Part shown: piece after piece, positions 42,140-50,416 of the stretch
How the letters are laid out: each line of letters opens with the position of its first letter
Position numbering within the stretch: the first letter of the stretch is position 1
Source of the DNA: DASVDK01 sp036381125 [NCBI: Thermodesulfobacteriota bacterium]
GTDB taxonomy: Bacteria > DASVDK01
Direction: 5' to 3'
Assembly (NCBI GenBank): GCA_036381125.1
Contig: DASVDK010000154.1
Span: forward strand, 1 to 51,598
Length of the DNA stretch: 51,598 nt
The notes under the pieces: model-generated
What the model saw: only the letters and a program-made list of their open reading frames with translations
Told to the model about the DNA's origin: nothing
The model's database searches: none
Program-made: the position numbers and the translations under genes

Positions 42140-43699
42140 ATGTCCGACATCACGGCGCCGACGCTCCTCATCGTGCTCGACGGCTTCGGGATCAACCCGC
42201 GCCGGGACCACAACGCCATCGCCCTCGCCCGCACGCCCGTCTGGGACGACCTGCTCGCCCGCTACCCGCATACGCGGCTCGAGGCGAGCGGGCTTGCCGT
42301 GGGGCTTCCGGCCGGCCAGATGGGCAACTCCGAGGTCGGGCACACGACGCTCGGCGCCGGCCGCGTCGTCTACCAGGACATCGTCCGCATCGGCGCCGCG
42401 ATCGACGACGGCAGCTTCTTCTCGAACCGGGCGCTCGTCGGCGCCGTCGACGCCGCGAAGGCGGCCGGCGGGACGCTCCACGTGATGGGGCTCGTCTCCG
42501 ACGGCGGCGTGCACAGCCTCCAGGCGCACGCGCTCGCCGTGATCGACCTGGCGGTGCGACGCGGGTTGGACCGCATCCAGGTGCACGCCTTCCTCGACGG
42601 CCGCGACGTGCCGCCGAAGTCGGCCCTCGGCTACGTCCGCGCGCTCGAGGCGGAGATCCGCGCGAAGGGGTGGCCGGCGCGCGTGGCCAGCGTCTCGGGA
42701 CGCTACTACGCCATGGACCGCGACAAGCGCTGGGAGCGGGTCGCCCGCGCCTGGCAGGCCGTGGTCCTGGCCGAGGCGCCGCGCGTCGCCTCCGCCGAGC
42801 AGGCGATCACCGCCGCCTACGACGCCGGCGTCACCGACGAGTTCGTCGAGCCGGTCGACGTGGAGGGGGCGCGGCCGATCCTCGACGGCGACGCCGTCGT
42901 CTTCTTCAACTTCCGCCCCGACCGGGCGCGGCAGCTCACGCGCGCGCTCGTCGACCCCGACTTCGACGGCTTCGATCGCGGGCGGGTCCCGAGGCTCTCG
43001 GCCTTCGTCGGCATGACGCAGTACGACGCCACGTTCGACGAGCTGGGCGTCGCCGTCGCCTTCCCGCCCCAGACGACGCGCGAGCACCTCGGCGAGATCG
43101 TGAGCCGGCTCGCCCGGCCGCAGCTTCGGATCGCCGAGACCGAGAAGTACGCGCACGTGACCTACTTCTTCTCCTGCGGCGAGGAGACGCCGCTGCCGGG
43201 CGAGGAGCGCTGCCTCGTCCCGTCCGACCGCTCCGTGGCCACGTACGACCTCAAGCCCGAGATGAGCGCGGTCGGGATCACCGACGAGGCGATCGCGCGC
43301 ATCGCCCGCAACGACTACGGCCTCGTCGTCTGCAACTACGCCAACGCCGACATGGTCGGGCACACCGGCAACCTCGAGGCGACCATCCGGGCGATCGAGG
43401 CGATCGACGCCGCCCTCGGGCGGCTGATCCCCGCCATGCTGAGACGAGGGGGCCGGGTGCTCGTCACCGCCGACCACGGCAACGCCGAGCAGATGATCGA
43501 CTACGAGACCGGCCAGCCGCACACGGCGCACACCACGAACCCGGTCCCGCTCGTCCTGGTGGACGAGCGCCGCCGCGGCGCGCGGCTCGACGAGGGGGCG
43601 CTGGCCGACGTGGCGCCGACGATCCTCGACCTGGCCGGCATCGAGGCCCCGGCGGCGATGACCGGCAGGAGCCTGCTGCGCGCCCGCCGAGCACGATGA
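42140..43699 (+). CDS. gpmI: 2,3-bisphosphoglycerate-independent phosphoglycerate mutase
   Basis: This 519-residue protein starts at ATG 42140. The alkaline-phosphatase-fold core begins LLIVLDGFGIN. The catalytic serine is S64 in MGNSEVGH. Metal ligands are in DMVGHTG and TADHGNAEQM. The phosphotransferase domain shows DGGVHSLQAHA, LDGRDVPPKSA and GRYYAMDRDKRW. It interconverts 3- and 2-phosphoglycerate with manganese. Its stop overlaps the following dehydrogenase as ATGA. Confidence 0.98.
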   Translation: MSDITAPTLLIVLDGFGINPRRDHNAIALARTPVWDDLLARYPHTRLEASGLAVGLPAGQMGNSEVGHTTLGAGRVVYQDIVRIGAAIDDGSFFSNRALVGAVDAAKAAGGTLHVMGLVSDGGVHSLQAHALAVIDLAVRRGLDRIQVHAFLDGRDVPPKSALGYVRALEAEIRAKGWPARVASVSGRYYAMDRDKRWERVARAWQAVVLAEAPRVASAEQAITAAYDAGVTDEFVEPVDVEGARPILDGDAVVFFNFRPDRARQLTRALVDPDFDGFDRGRVPRLSAFVGMTQYDATFDELGVAVAFPPQTTREHLGEIVSRLARPQLRIAETEKYAHVTYFFSCGEETPLPGEERCLVPSDRSVATYDLKPEMSAVGITDEAIARIARNDYGLVVCNYANADMVGHTGNLEATIRAIEAIDAALGRLIPAMLRRGGRVLVTADHGNAEQMIDYETGQPHTAHTTNPVPLVLVDERRRGARLDEGALADVAPTILDLAGIEAPAAMTGRSLLRARRAR

Positions 43700-44634
43700 A
43701 GGTCCTCGTCTACAACCGCATGGCGAAGCAGTACCGCTCCGCCCTCGCCGAACGCGCCCCCGAGCTGACCGTGGTCGCCGGCTACGACGAGGCGCTCCTC
43801 CGCGAGCACATCGGCGACGCCGACGTCCTCCTCACCTTCCGCTTCCCCACCGAGTACCTCGCGCAGGCGAAGCGGCTCCGGTGGATCCAGCTCACGAGCG
43901 CCGGGGCCGAGCAGGTGCTCGCGGCGCCGCAGTTGCGGCGCGACGTCGTCGTCACGAACACGCGGGGGATCCACGGCGACGTGATGGCGGAGTACGCGGC
44001 GGCGGTGATGCTGGCCCTCCGGTGGCGGCTGCCGGCGCTCGTCCGCGATCAGCAGGCGCGGCGCTGGCGGCCTGCGCTGGTGCGTCCGCTCGCCGGCGCC
44101 ACGCTCGGCGTGGTCGGGCTCGGTGCCATCGGCGGCGCCATCGCCCGGCAGGGGGCGAGCCTCGGCATGCGCGTGCTCGGCGTCAGGCGCACGCCGGCGC
44201 CGGTCGACGGCGTGGAGCGGGTCTACGGCCCGGACGGCCTCCTCGAGATGCTCCCCGAGTGCGACTTCGTGGTGCTCGTCGTCCCGACGACGAGCGAGAC
44301 GACGCGGATGATCGGCGCGGCGGAACTCGCGGCCATGAAGCCGACCGCCTGCCTGGTGAACGTGGCCCGCGGCAGCGTCGTCGACGAGGCGGCGCTCGTC
44401 GCCGCGCTGCGCGAGGGGCGCCTCGGCGGAGCGGCCCTCGACGTGTTCGACGAGGAGCCGCTGCCCCCCGGGAGCCCGTTCTGGGATCTCGAGAACGTCC
44501 TCGTCACGCCGCACATCTCGGGCATGCCGGTCGACTACTGGCAGCGGGTCCTCGACGTCTTCCTCGACAACGTCGCGCGCTGGCGCGCGGGCCAGCCGCT
44601 CCGCAACCGGGTCGATCCCGAACGGGGCTACTGA
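43696..44634 (+). CDS. D-isomer-specific 2-hydroxyacid dehydrogenase
   Basis: This 312-residue protein starts at ATG 43696 in the gpmI stop. The NAD(P)-binding motif is VVGLGAIGGAIARQGASLG, followed by VRR suggesting NADP preference (inference). Catalytic residues are Arg in VNVARGSVVDEAAL, Glu in DVFDEEPLP and His in TPHISGM. It belongs to the GhrA/GhrB-like glyoxylate or hydroxypyruvate reductase branch. 3-Phosphoglycerate dehydrogenase is less likely, because no ACT domain is present. Confidence 0.92.
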   Translation: MKVLVYNRMAKQYRSALAERAPELTVVAGYDEALLREHIGDADVLLTFRFPTEYLAQAKRLRWIQLTSAGAEQVLAAPQLRRDVVVTNTRGIHGDVMAEYAAAVMLALRWRLPALVRDQQARRWRPALVRPLAGATLGVVGLGAIGGAIARQGASLGMRVLGVRRTPAPVDGVERVYGPDGLLEMLPECDFVVLVVPTTSETTRMIGAAELAAMKPTACLVNVARGSVVDEAALVAALREGRLGGAALDVFDEEPLPPGSPFWDLENVLVTPHISGMPVDYWQRVLDVFLDNVARWRAGQPLRNRVDPERGY

Positions 44635-44700
44635 GCGCTGCTACACTGAGCGGCGCGTACCGGTCGCCCGTCCCGCCGCCGGTCGGCGGCGGAGTGCGTC

Positions 44701-45366
44701 ATGGCGACCGATCTCCTCGTCGGGCTGCTCGACTTCCTCCTTCCCCGCGCCTGCGCCCTCTGCGGCGAGGGCCTGAGCGGCCCCCCGCAGGACGAGGCCC
44801 TCTGCCCCGCCTGCCTCCGCGCGATCGGGCCGGCGGGCCCCATACTCCCGCCGCCGGCGCCCCTCGCCGCGGCCGGCGCGGCCGGGCCGTTCGACGGGCC
44901 GCTGCGCACGGCGGTCCACCTGTTCAAGTACGCCGGCAGAGGGGACCTGGCCGGCTCGCTCGGCCGACGCCTGGCCCGCGCGCTCCCCGAGGCGCTGCCG
45001 GCGCTCGCGAGCGAGCGCGACCTGGTCGTCGTGCCGGTCCCCCTCCACCTCGCGCGGCAGGTCGACCGCGGCTTCAACCAGGCCGCCCGGCTCGCCCTGC
45101 CGGTGGCTCGCGCCCTCGGCGCGCCGGTCGCGGCCGGCGCCCTGGTCCGGCAACGCGACACCCCGCCCCAGACCGCACGGGACGCCGCGGGCCGCCGGGC
45201 GAACGTCCGGGGCGCGTTCGCGGTCCGGCATCCGGTGACCGGCACGGCGCTCCTCGTCGACGACGTGGTGACGACGGGAGCGACCGCGGCGGCCTGTGCC
45301 GAGGCGCTTCTCGACGCGGGGACCCGCCGCGTGCTCCTCGCCGCGCTCGCCCGCGCAGGCAGGTAG
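44701..45366 (+). CDS. ComF-family amidophosphoribosyltransferase-like protein
   Basis: This 221-residue protein starts at ATG 44701. An N-terminal zinc ribbon (CALCGEG and ALCPACL) is followed by VHLFKYAGRGDLA and VPVPLHLARQVDRGFNQA, the ComF signature. The PRPP loop is LLVDDVVTTGATAAAC. In naturally transformable bacteria ComF is needed for DNA uptake. In others its role is unclear. No other competence gene is in the window. Confidence 0.93.
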   Translation: MATDLLVGLLDFLLPRACALCGEGLSGPPQDEALCPACLRAIGPAGPILPPPAPLAAAGAAGPFDGPLRTAVHLFKYAGRGDLAGSLGRRLARALPEALPALASERDLVVVPVPLHLARQVDRGFNQAARLALPVARALGAPVAAGALVRQRDTPPQTARDAAGRRANVRGAFAVRHPVTGTALLVDDVVTTGATAAACAEALLDAGTRRVLLAALARAGR

Positions 45367-45421
45367 CGCAGGTAGCGCGGACGCGCCCCCGCCAAGCGGG
45401 GCCCGGGCGGCACGCGAAAAC

Positions 45422-45577
45422 TGGAAAACGTTGGGGTCTGACCCCACTCGTTTTCCATGGGGTCAGGTCTTTCCATTTTCCACGGGGTCAGGTCTTTCCA
45501 TTTTCCAGACAGGAGGACGGAAAACGTTGGGGCCTGATCCCGCTCGTTCTCCATGGGGGGCAGCCGACCCGCGCCGT
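45422..45577. repeat. REP-like repeat cluster, copy 2
   Basis: A two-tier hairpin opens the element: outer arms TGGAAAACG (45422-45430) and CGTTTTCCA (45449-45457), inner arms GGGGTC and GACCCC around one T. Two 25-bp units follow (45458-45482 and 45483-45507), nearly identical to those at 915-1020. Next come GACAGG, a degenerate second hairpin (about 45519-45551) and the tail GGGGGGCAGCCGACCCGC. The remaining sequence between comF and dinB (to 45679, about 310 bp in all) shows no gene. Confidence 0.85.
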
Positions 45578-45679
45578 GCCTCACTCCACCGGGACCCGGT
45601 CTGGCCCGGAGTTCCGGCAGAGCGGTGCCCGGGCGGTACGCGGAAACCTGGGCCGATTCGCGACCGCCCGAGAGGTAGG

Positions 45680-46234
45680 CTACCCGGGGAAGCCGGGCCG
45701 GCGTCTCACCTGGGCGATCTGGTCGGCGTGGGTCCGGTCGTGCGACCCCACGAGCTCGACCCACTGATACAGCGTGAGCACGCCGAAGAGCGGATGGGGG
45801 CAGGTGAGCCGGCGCAGGAGGTCCGGATCGAGCGCCTCGAAGGCGGCCCGTGACACGGCGGCGCCCCGCTCCAGCTCGAGCACGAGGTCACCCACCGCGC
45901 GGCCCCGCGTCGGGGTGACGATCTCGGGGTGCCTGAGGGGCGCGGTCGCCGGCGTACCACGCCGAGCGGCCAGCTCGGCAAAGGGGAGCGCCCGCTCGGC
46001 GTCCGGCATCGGCTCGAAGCGCTTCCCGGCGGCGTGGCGCGCCACGGAGCGCTCGACGGCGGTGCGCATGGACTCCTCGGCGAGGATCACGTGGTGGGCC
46101 ACCTCGCCGATCGACCAGTCGTCCGGTCCGGGGCGCCAATCGGCCGCCGACTGCGACAGTCCTTCGACGAGGGCGACGAGGCGGCGGCGCTCCGCCGCGT
46201 TGGTGTCGAGGACGTCCACGAAGCGGCTGGCCAT
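45680..46234 (-). CDS. DinB-family (DUF664-like) protein
   Basis: This 184-residue protein starts at ATG 46234, chosen because the promoter ends just before it. The four-helix DinB fold is indicated by SIGEVAHHVILAEESMR, containing the first metal histidine, and VELVGSHDRTHADQIAQVRR, containing the H-x-x-x-H pair. Such proteins bind a divalent metal and include thiol-dependent transferases and damage-inducible proteins of unknown activity. The substrate cannot be told. Confidence 0.85.
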   Translation of the reverse strand: MASRFVDVLDTNAAERRRLVALVEGLSQSAADWRPGPDDWSIGEVAHHVILAEESMRTAVERSVARHAAGKRFEPMPDAERALPFAELAARRGTPATAPLRHPEIVTPTRGRAVGDLVLELERGAAVSRAAFEALDPDLLRRLTCPHPLFGVLTLYQWVELVGSHDRTHADQIAQVRRRPGFPG

Positions 46235-46240
46235 TCCAGG

Positions 46241-46270
46241 ATCGTAGGCTGGTCGTCGAACGGGTGTCAA
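46241..46270 (-). promoter_or_regulatory. promoter of dinB-family gene
   Basis: A perfect TTGACA (46270-46265) and TACGAT (46246-46241) are 18 bases apart on the minus strand. The ATG follows 6 bases after the -10, so the transcript should be leaderless. Confidence 0.65.
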
Positions 46271-46317
46271 GGCACGGAGCGCGGGACCCCGTCCCTGCTC
46301 CGGTGGAGGCGCAGACG

Positions 46318-47196
46318 ATGCGCGTGGCGTTCGTGGGGCTCGGCGCCATGGGGGCGCCGATGGTGCGCCGGCTCCTGGCCGCGGGGCACGAGGTTGCCGT
46401 GTTCGACGTGCGGCCGGAGGCGGTCGCCGAAGCGGTCGAGGCGGGAGCCGAGGGCGCGGACACGCCCGCGGCGGCCGCCGAGGGGGCGGCCGCGGCGATC
46501 GTCATGGTGATCGATGCCGGGCAGGTGAGCGCGGTCCTCGAGGGCCCCAGGGGGCTCCTCGCCGGGCTCGCACCCGAGTCGGTGGTCGTGGTCATGAGCA
46601 CGGTCGGCCCCGAGGCGGCCCGGCGGTTCGCCGAGGCTTGCCGCAGCCGCGGGATCGCCTACGTGGACGCGCCGGTGTCCGGGGGGCCGGGCGCCGCGGA
46701 TGCCGGCTCCCTGGCCGCCATCATCGGAGGCGAGGCGTCGGGCGTCGAGCGGGTCCGCCCGCTCCTCGCCGTGCTCTGCCGCAAGCTCTACCAGGTGGGC
46801 CCGCGCCCCGGCGACGGCCAGGCCGTGAAGCTCGTGAACCAGCTCCTCGTCGGCGTCGGCGCCGCGGCGGTCGGCGAGGCGTTCGCGCTGGCCGACCGGA
46901 TGGGCCTCGACCAGGGCGTGCTCCTCGAGGTCCTCACGCACGGATCGGGGGACTCGTGGGTGCTCCGGACGTTCGGCGCGGCGGCCGCCGCCGGCAAGCC
47001 GGACCGCCAGGACGTGCTGCCGATCCTCAGCAAGGACCTCGGCCTGGTCCTCGAGCGCGGGCTCGACCTCGGGCTCCCCCTGCCGCTCGCCTCGGCCGCG
47101 CTCGCGCGCTTCCTCGACCTCGCCGACGCGGGCGCCGGCGCGTCCACGCTCGACGCCGTGGCCCGGGTCCTGGGACACACCGCCGGCGAGGGGTGA
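46318..47196 (+). CDS. NAD-binding 3-hydroxyisobutyrate dehydrogenase-family protein
   Basis: This 292-residue protein starts at ATG 46318, with GGAGG eight bases upstream. The Rossmann motif is FVGLGAMGAPMVRRLLAAGHEV. The substrate-binding signature is DAPVSGGPGAADAGSLAAIIGG. The catalytic lysine is in GDGQAVKLVNQLLVG. Family members reduce tartronate semialdehyde or oxidise 3-hydroxyisobutyrate and related beta-hydroxyacids. The specific substrate is open. Its stop is 2 bases from the stop of the convergent membrane gene. Confidence 0.93.
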   Translation: MRVAFVGLGAMGAPMVRRLLAAGHEVAVFDVRPEAVAEAVEAGAEGADTPAAAAEGAAAAIVMVIDAGQVSAVLEGPRGLLAGLAPESVVVVMSTVGPEAARRFAEACRSRGIAYVDAPVSGGPGAADAGSLAAIIGGEASGVERVRPLLAVLCRKLYQVGPRPGDGQAVKLVNQLLVGVGAAAVGEAFALADRMGLDQGVLLEVLTHGSGDSWVLRTFGAAAAAGKPDRQDVLPILSKDLGLVLERGLDLGLPLPLASAALARFLDLADAGAGASTLDAVARVLGHTAGEG

Positions 47197-47198
47197 GG

Positions 47199-47660
47199 TC
47201 AGGCCGCGTCGGGACCGGGCGCCGGCGGCGAGCGCCGGCGCCACCGCGCCACCACCCCGACCGCGATCGCCGCCCCCCCGGCCAGCACGTTCGAGGTCAC
47301 GAGCGCGTCGCTCGCGACGCGCACGACCACCATCGAGCGCGCGGAGACGCGGTCGAACCCGGCGGACTCGGGGAGCTGCGCCTCGATCGAGAAGACCGGC
47401 GTGAGGACGACCATGGGCGTAGCCACGAGGGCGATGGCGAGCGCGGCGACGGCCCGGACGGCGCGGAGCAGCAGGTGGCGCCCGCGGCCGAGGTCGCGCT
47501 CGAGCCTGACCCAGAGGACGAGGTAGCCGACGAGGAGCCCGACGAGGGCGATGCGGTAGGGGACGGGCGCGAGAGAGCCGACGAGCGCGGAGGCGACGAG
47601 GAGCACCAGGAGGACGACGGCGCCGAGGTTGACGCCGGCGAGAAGGAGGATCGGCTTCAT
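47199..47660 (-). CDS. small multi-TM membrane protein of unknown function
   Basis: This 153-residue protein starts at ATG 47660, overlapping the previous stop as ATGA. Hydrophobic helices are at about residues 4-28, 35-53, 68-92 and 120-138. The loop between the last two (PVFSIEAQLPESAGFDRVSARS) is polar and probably outside the membrane. I recognise no family. It is the last gene of the symporter operon. Confidence 0.7.
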   Translation of the reverse strand: MKPILLLAGVNLGAVVLLVLLVASALVGSLAPVPYRIALVGLLVGYLVLWVRLERDLGRGRHLLLRAVRAVAALAIALVATPMVVLTPVFSIEAQLPESAGFDRVSARSMVVVRVASDALVTSNVLAGGAAIAVGVVARWRRRSPPAPGPDAA

Positions 47661-47938
47661 CGCGGCGTGAGCGGGACGGCGAGCGCCGTGAAGAGGAGCC
47701 AGCCGGCGACGAGAACGCCCATGGTGAGCGCCCGCAGCCTGGGCTCCGGCGTCCCGGGCGGGACGAAACGGCGGACCGCGCCGGTGAGCGGCGACGTGAC
47801 GAGGGCGAAGAAGCCGAGGACCTTGCTGTCCGGCCTCGTGACGAGCCGCGCCGCGAGCATGTGGAGCCCGAGGTAGACGATCCCCATGAACGCGAGGAAC
47901 TTGAGGAACACGAGGAGCGTGTAGAGGGCCTGAGCCAT
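47657..47938 (-). CDS. small two-to-three-TM membrane protein
   Basis: This 93-residue protein starts at ATG 47938; a GTG at 47944 is an alternative. Helices are at about residues 5-27 and 72-90, with a shorter hydrophobic stretch FFALVTSPLTGAV near 44-56. The central RRFVPPGTPEPR recalls YggT-family loops, but the match is weak. It lies between the symporter and another unknown membrane gene. Confidence 0.7.
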   Translation of the reverse strand: MAQALYTLLVFLKFLAFMGIVYLGLHMLAARLVTRPDSKVLGFFALVTSPLTGAVRRFVPPGTPEPRLRALTMGVLVAGWLLFTALAVPLTPR

Positions 47939-47950
47939 GGACAACGACCC

Positions 47951-47976
47951 GGCCGGGGGCCGTGGGGCCCCCGGCC
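47951..47976 (-). other. strong stem-loop downstream of the symporter gene
   Basis: An 11-bp perfect GC stem (47951-47961 with 47966-47976) closes a 4-base loop, between the symporter stop and the 93-residue gene. No T-run follows. It could stabilise the upstream mRNA or partly attenuate the downstream genes. Confidence 0.55.
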
Positions 47977-47989
47977 GCGGTCCGGCGCC

Positions 47990-49915
47990 TCAGTGAGCCG
48001 GGGCCGTCTTGCCGAAGCCCTTCGTGGGCTCGACGGCCTGCCCCGACTTCGGGTAGCGGACGCTGACGACGAAGTCCTGCAGCTCCTTCGACGGCGCCGG
48101 CGTCAGGAGCGAGACGATCCAGATGGTGAGGAAGCCGAGCGGCATGCCGAAGATGGCCGAGGCGATCGTCGCCGTGCCGAACCAGGACACGCCGTAGAAC
48201 CGGCTGCCGATCATGTAGTACAGCGTGACGCCGAGGCCGACGAGCATTCCGGCGACGGCGCCCGGCTTGTTGGCCCGCTTCCACCAGATGCCCATGACGA
48301 GCGCCGGGAAGAACGAGGCCGCCGCGAGGCTGAACGCCCACGCCACCAGCTCGACGATGATGGCCACGCGGAACGTCGCGACCCACGCCGAGATGAGCGC
48401 GGTGACGATGAGGAGGACCTTGGTGATCGTGAGGCGCTTCACCAGCGACGCGTTCCGGTCGATGACGTTGTAGTAGAGGTCGTGCGAGAACGCGTTGGCG
48501 ATCGTGAGCAGCAGGCCGTCCGCCGTGGAGAGCGCCGCGGCGAGACCGCCGGCCATGACGAGGCCGGTGATGACGAACGGCAGCCCCGCGATCTCCGGCG
48601 TCGCGAGCACGACGAAGTCGCTGCTCTTCACGACGAAGTCGGCGAAGTTGATGATCCCGTCGCCCGCCTTGTCGACGATGTCGAAGAGCCCCGCCGGCTG
48701 CCAGAGGCTCACCCACCTCGGGATCTCGGAGATGCTCCGGCCGACGAGCTTGTCGTACACCTCGAACCGCGCGAAGGCGGCATACGCGGGCGCCGTGAAG
48801 TAGAGGAGGAAGATGAAGAAGAGCGACCAGGCGACCGAGGTGCGCGCCTCGCGCACCGAGGGCGTCGTGTAGTACCGGGTGAGGATGTGGGGAAGCCCCG
48901 CCGTACCCACCATGAGGCAGAGGGTGAGCGCGAGGAAGTTCCACATGCCGGTCCCGGACGGCACCGTGAGGTAGTTGCCGAGCGTGGCCGTCTCGCTCGG
49001 CGCCGGGGCCTTGGCCTGCTGGAGGGCGAGCCGGCGCTGCGCCGCGATCGCGGTCTTCTCGCTCTCCGAGAGGCTCGGGTCGCTCAACCTGGCGGCCGCG
49101 GCGTCCGCCTCCGCCTGCCAGAGCGCCCGGGTCTGCTTCTCCGTCGGGTCCGCCGTCACCTGGATGGCCCGGGTGTTGTTGCTCTGGAGGACTCGGCCGT
49201 AGGTGAGCTGCGGGAAGGGGACGCCGAAGAGCGTGTACGACAGGTACACGACCGGCACCAGGTACGAGATGATCAGGATGATGTACTGGGCGACCTGCGT
49301 CCACGTCACCGACCGCATTCCGCCGAGGACCGAGCAGAAGAGCACGCCGATCAGGCCGACGAAGACGCCGATGTTGAAGTCGAGGCCGATGAAGCGGGAG
49401 ACGATGATGCCGACGCCCGTGACCTGCGCGATCAGGTAGGTGAAGGAGCAGGCGATGGCGGCCACGACCCCGATCACCCGCGGCGTGGCCCCGCCGTACC
49501 GCGCGGACAGGAAGTCCGGGATCGTGTAGGCGCCGAACTGGCGCAGGTAGGGACCGAGGAGGACGGCGAGCAGCAGATAGCCGCCGGTCCAGCCCATGAC
49601 GTAGGCAAGGCCCGAGAAGCCCTGCACCGAGAGCGACCCCGCCATCGAGATGAAGGAGGCCGCCGACATCCAGTCCGACCCGGTCGCCATGCCGTTGAAG
49701 ACGGCCGGCACGCCCCGCCCGGCCACGTAGTACTGATCCGCCTCGCTCGTCCGCGTGATGATCCCGATGACGATGTAGATCCCGAGCGAGAGGGCCATGA
49801 AGAGCCAGCCGATCCACCGGTTCGGCAGGCCGGCGAACCGCTCGAGGAGGCCGATCAGGACGGTGACGCCGATGAACGCGACCGTGTAGAGCGCGAAGAT
49901 CTTCCGGAGGTTCAT
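47990..49915 (-). CDS. sodium:solute symporter (ActP/VC_2705-like)
   Basis: This 641-residue protein starts at ATG 49915, overlapping the DUF4212 stop as ATGA. The SSS family is clear: YYVAGRGVPAVFNGMATGSDWMSAASFI, GYLLLAVLLGPYLRQFGAYTIPDFLSARYG, GGMRSVTWTQVAQY and GGLAAALSTADGLLLTIANAFSHD. A soluble insert of about 90 residues (roughly 235-325, rich in A, E and Q) lies between helices. It couples sodium entry to uptake of a small monocarboxylate such as acetate, by analogy to the subfamily that pairs with DUF4212. Confidence 0.93.
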   Translation of the reverse strand: MNLRKIFALYTVAFIGVTVLIGLLERFAGLPNRWIGWLFMALSLGIYIVIGIITRTSEADQYYVAGRGVPAVFNGMATGSDWMSAASFISMAGSLSVQGFSGLAYVMGWTGGYLLLAVLLGPYLRQFGAYTIPDFLSARYGGATPRVIGVVAAIACSFTYLIAQVTGVGIIVSRFIGLDFNIGVFVGLIGVLFCSVLGGMRSVTWTQVAQYIILIISYLVPVVYLSYTLFGVPFPQLTYGRVLQSNNTRAIQVTADPTEKQTRALWQAEADAAAARLSDPSLSESEKTAIAAQRRLALQQAKAPAPSETATLGNYLTVPSGTGMWNFLALTLCLMVGTAGLPHILTRYYTTPSVREARTSVAWSLFFIFLLYFTAPAYAAFARFEVYDKLVGRSISEIPRWVSLWQPAGLFDIVDKAGDGIINFADFVVKSSDFVVLATPEIAGLPFVITGLVMAGGLAAALSTADGLLLTIANAFSHDLYYNVIDRNASLVKRLTITKVLLIVTALISAWVATFRVAIIVELVAWAFSLAAASFFPALVMGIWWKRANKPGAVAGMLVGLGVTLYYMIGSRFYGVSWFGTATIASAIFGMPLGFLTIWIVSLLTPAPSKELQDFVVSVRYPKSGQAVEPTKGFGKTAPAH

Positions 49916-50187
49916 GGCCGCTTCTCCTCGTAGATGCCCATCTCCCGGTCCTTCTTGTTCATGAGACGCGCGTAGACCGCGATCTCCACGACGAAGACGA
50001 TGAGCGCCCCCTGCGCGGCCATGTAGTAGCCGAGCGGGAACCCGAGGAAGGAGTACCGATTGAGTGCACCGGCCCAGAGACCCGAGATGAGGTAGGCGAC
50101 GACGAACCAGATGACGAGAAGGATCGTGGTGAGACGAATGTTGTATCGCCAGTACTCTTGCTTCTGCTGCTCGGTGAGATCGGCCAT
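49912..50187 (-). CDS. DUF4212 small subunit of a sodium:solute symporter
   Basis: This 91-residue protein starts at ATG 50187 after GGAGG. QKQEYWRYNIRLTTILLVIWFVVAYLISGLWAG and the second helix GYYMAAQGALIVFVVEIAVYARLMNKKDRE are the DUF4212 signature. It has two transmembrane helices. It heads the operon and overlaps the symporter, whose accessory subunit it presumably is. Confidence 0.93.
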   Translation of the reverse strand: MADLTEQQKQEYWRYNIRLTTILLVIWFVVAYLISGLWAGALNRYSFLGFPLGYYMAAQGALIVFVVEIAVYARLMNKKDREMGIYEEKRP

Positions 50188-50263
50188 CCCAACCTCCGTG
50201 CCCCTGTCCGGGCCTCCGGCGGCGCACGGGACCGCACGCACATCGGTGCCTCGGAGTATGTAA

Positions 50264-50293
50264 AACTGTATTCCTGTATATAGAACTGTATTC
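50264..50293 (-). promoter_or_regulatory. direct repeats, candidate operator of the symporter operon
   Basis: AACTGTATTC occurs at 50264-50273 and again at 50284-50293, exactly 20 bp (about two helical turns) apart, with CTGTATA between them. The block is strikingly AT-rich for this genome and lies just downstream of the predicted transcription start. Confidence 0.5.
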
Positions 50294-50313
50294 TATCGGG
50301 CGGCTGATCTGGG

Positions 50314-50343
50314 ACTCTAATCGGATCGGCAGGAACGTGTCAA
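50314..50343 (-). promoter_or_regulatory. promoter of DUF4212-symporter operon
   Basis: On the minus strand a perfect TTGACA (50343-50338) is followed after 18 bases by TAGAGT (50319-50314). The start codon is at 50187, leaving a leader of about 120 bases that contains the direct repeats. Confidence 0.6.
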
Positions 50344-50416
50344 GCCGTGGGGCAGCGACGCCCGGAGGGCCTCGGGGTACGGATCTTCTGGAATCGCGGC
50401 GGAAGCGCGGCTCGTC

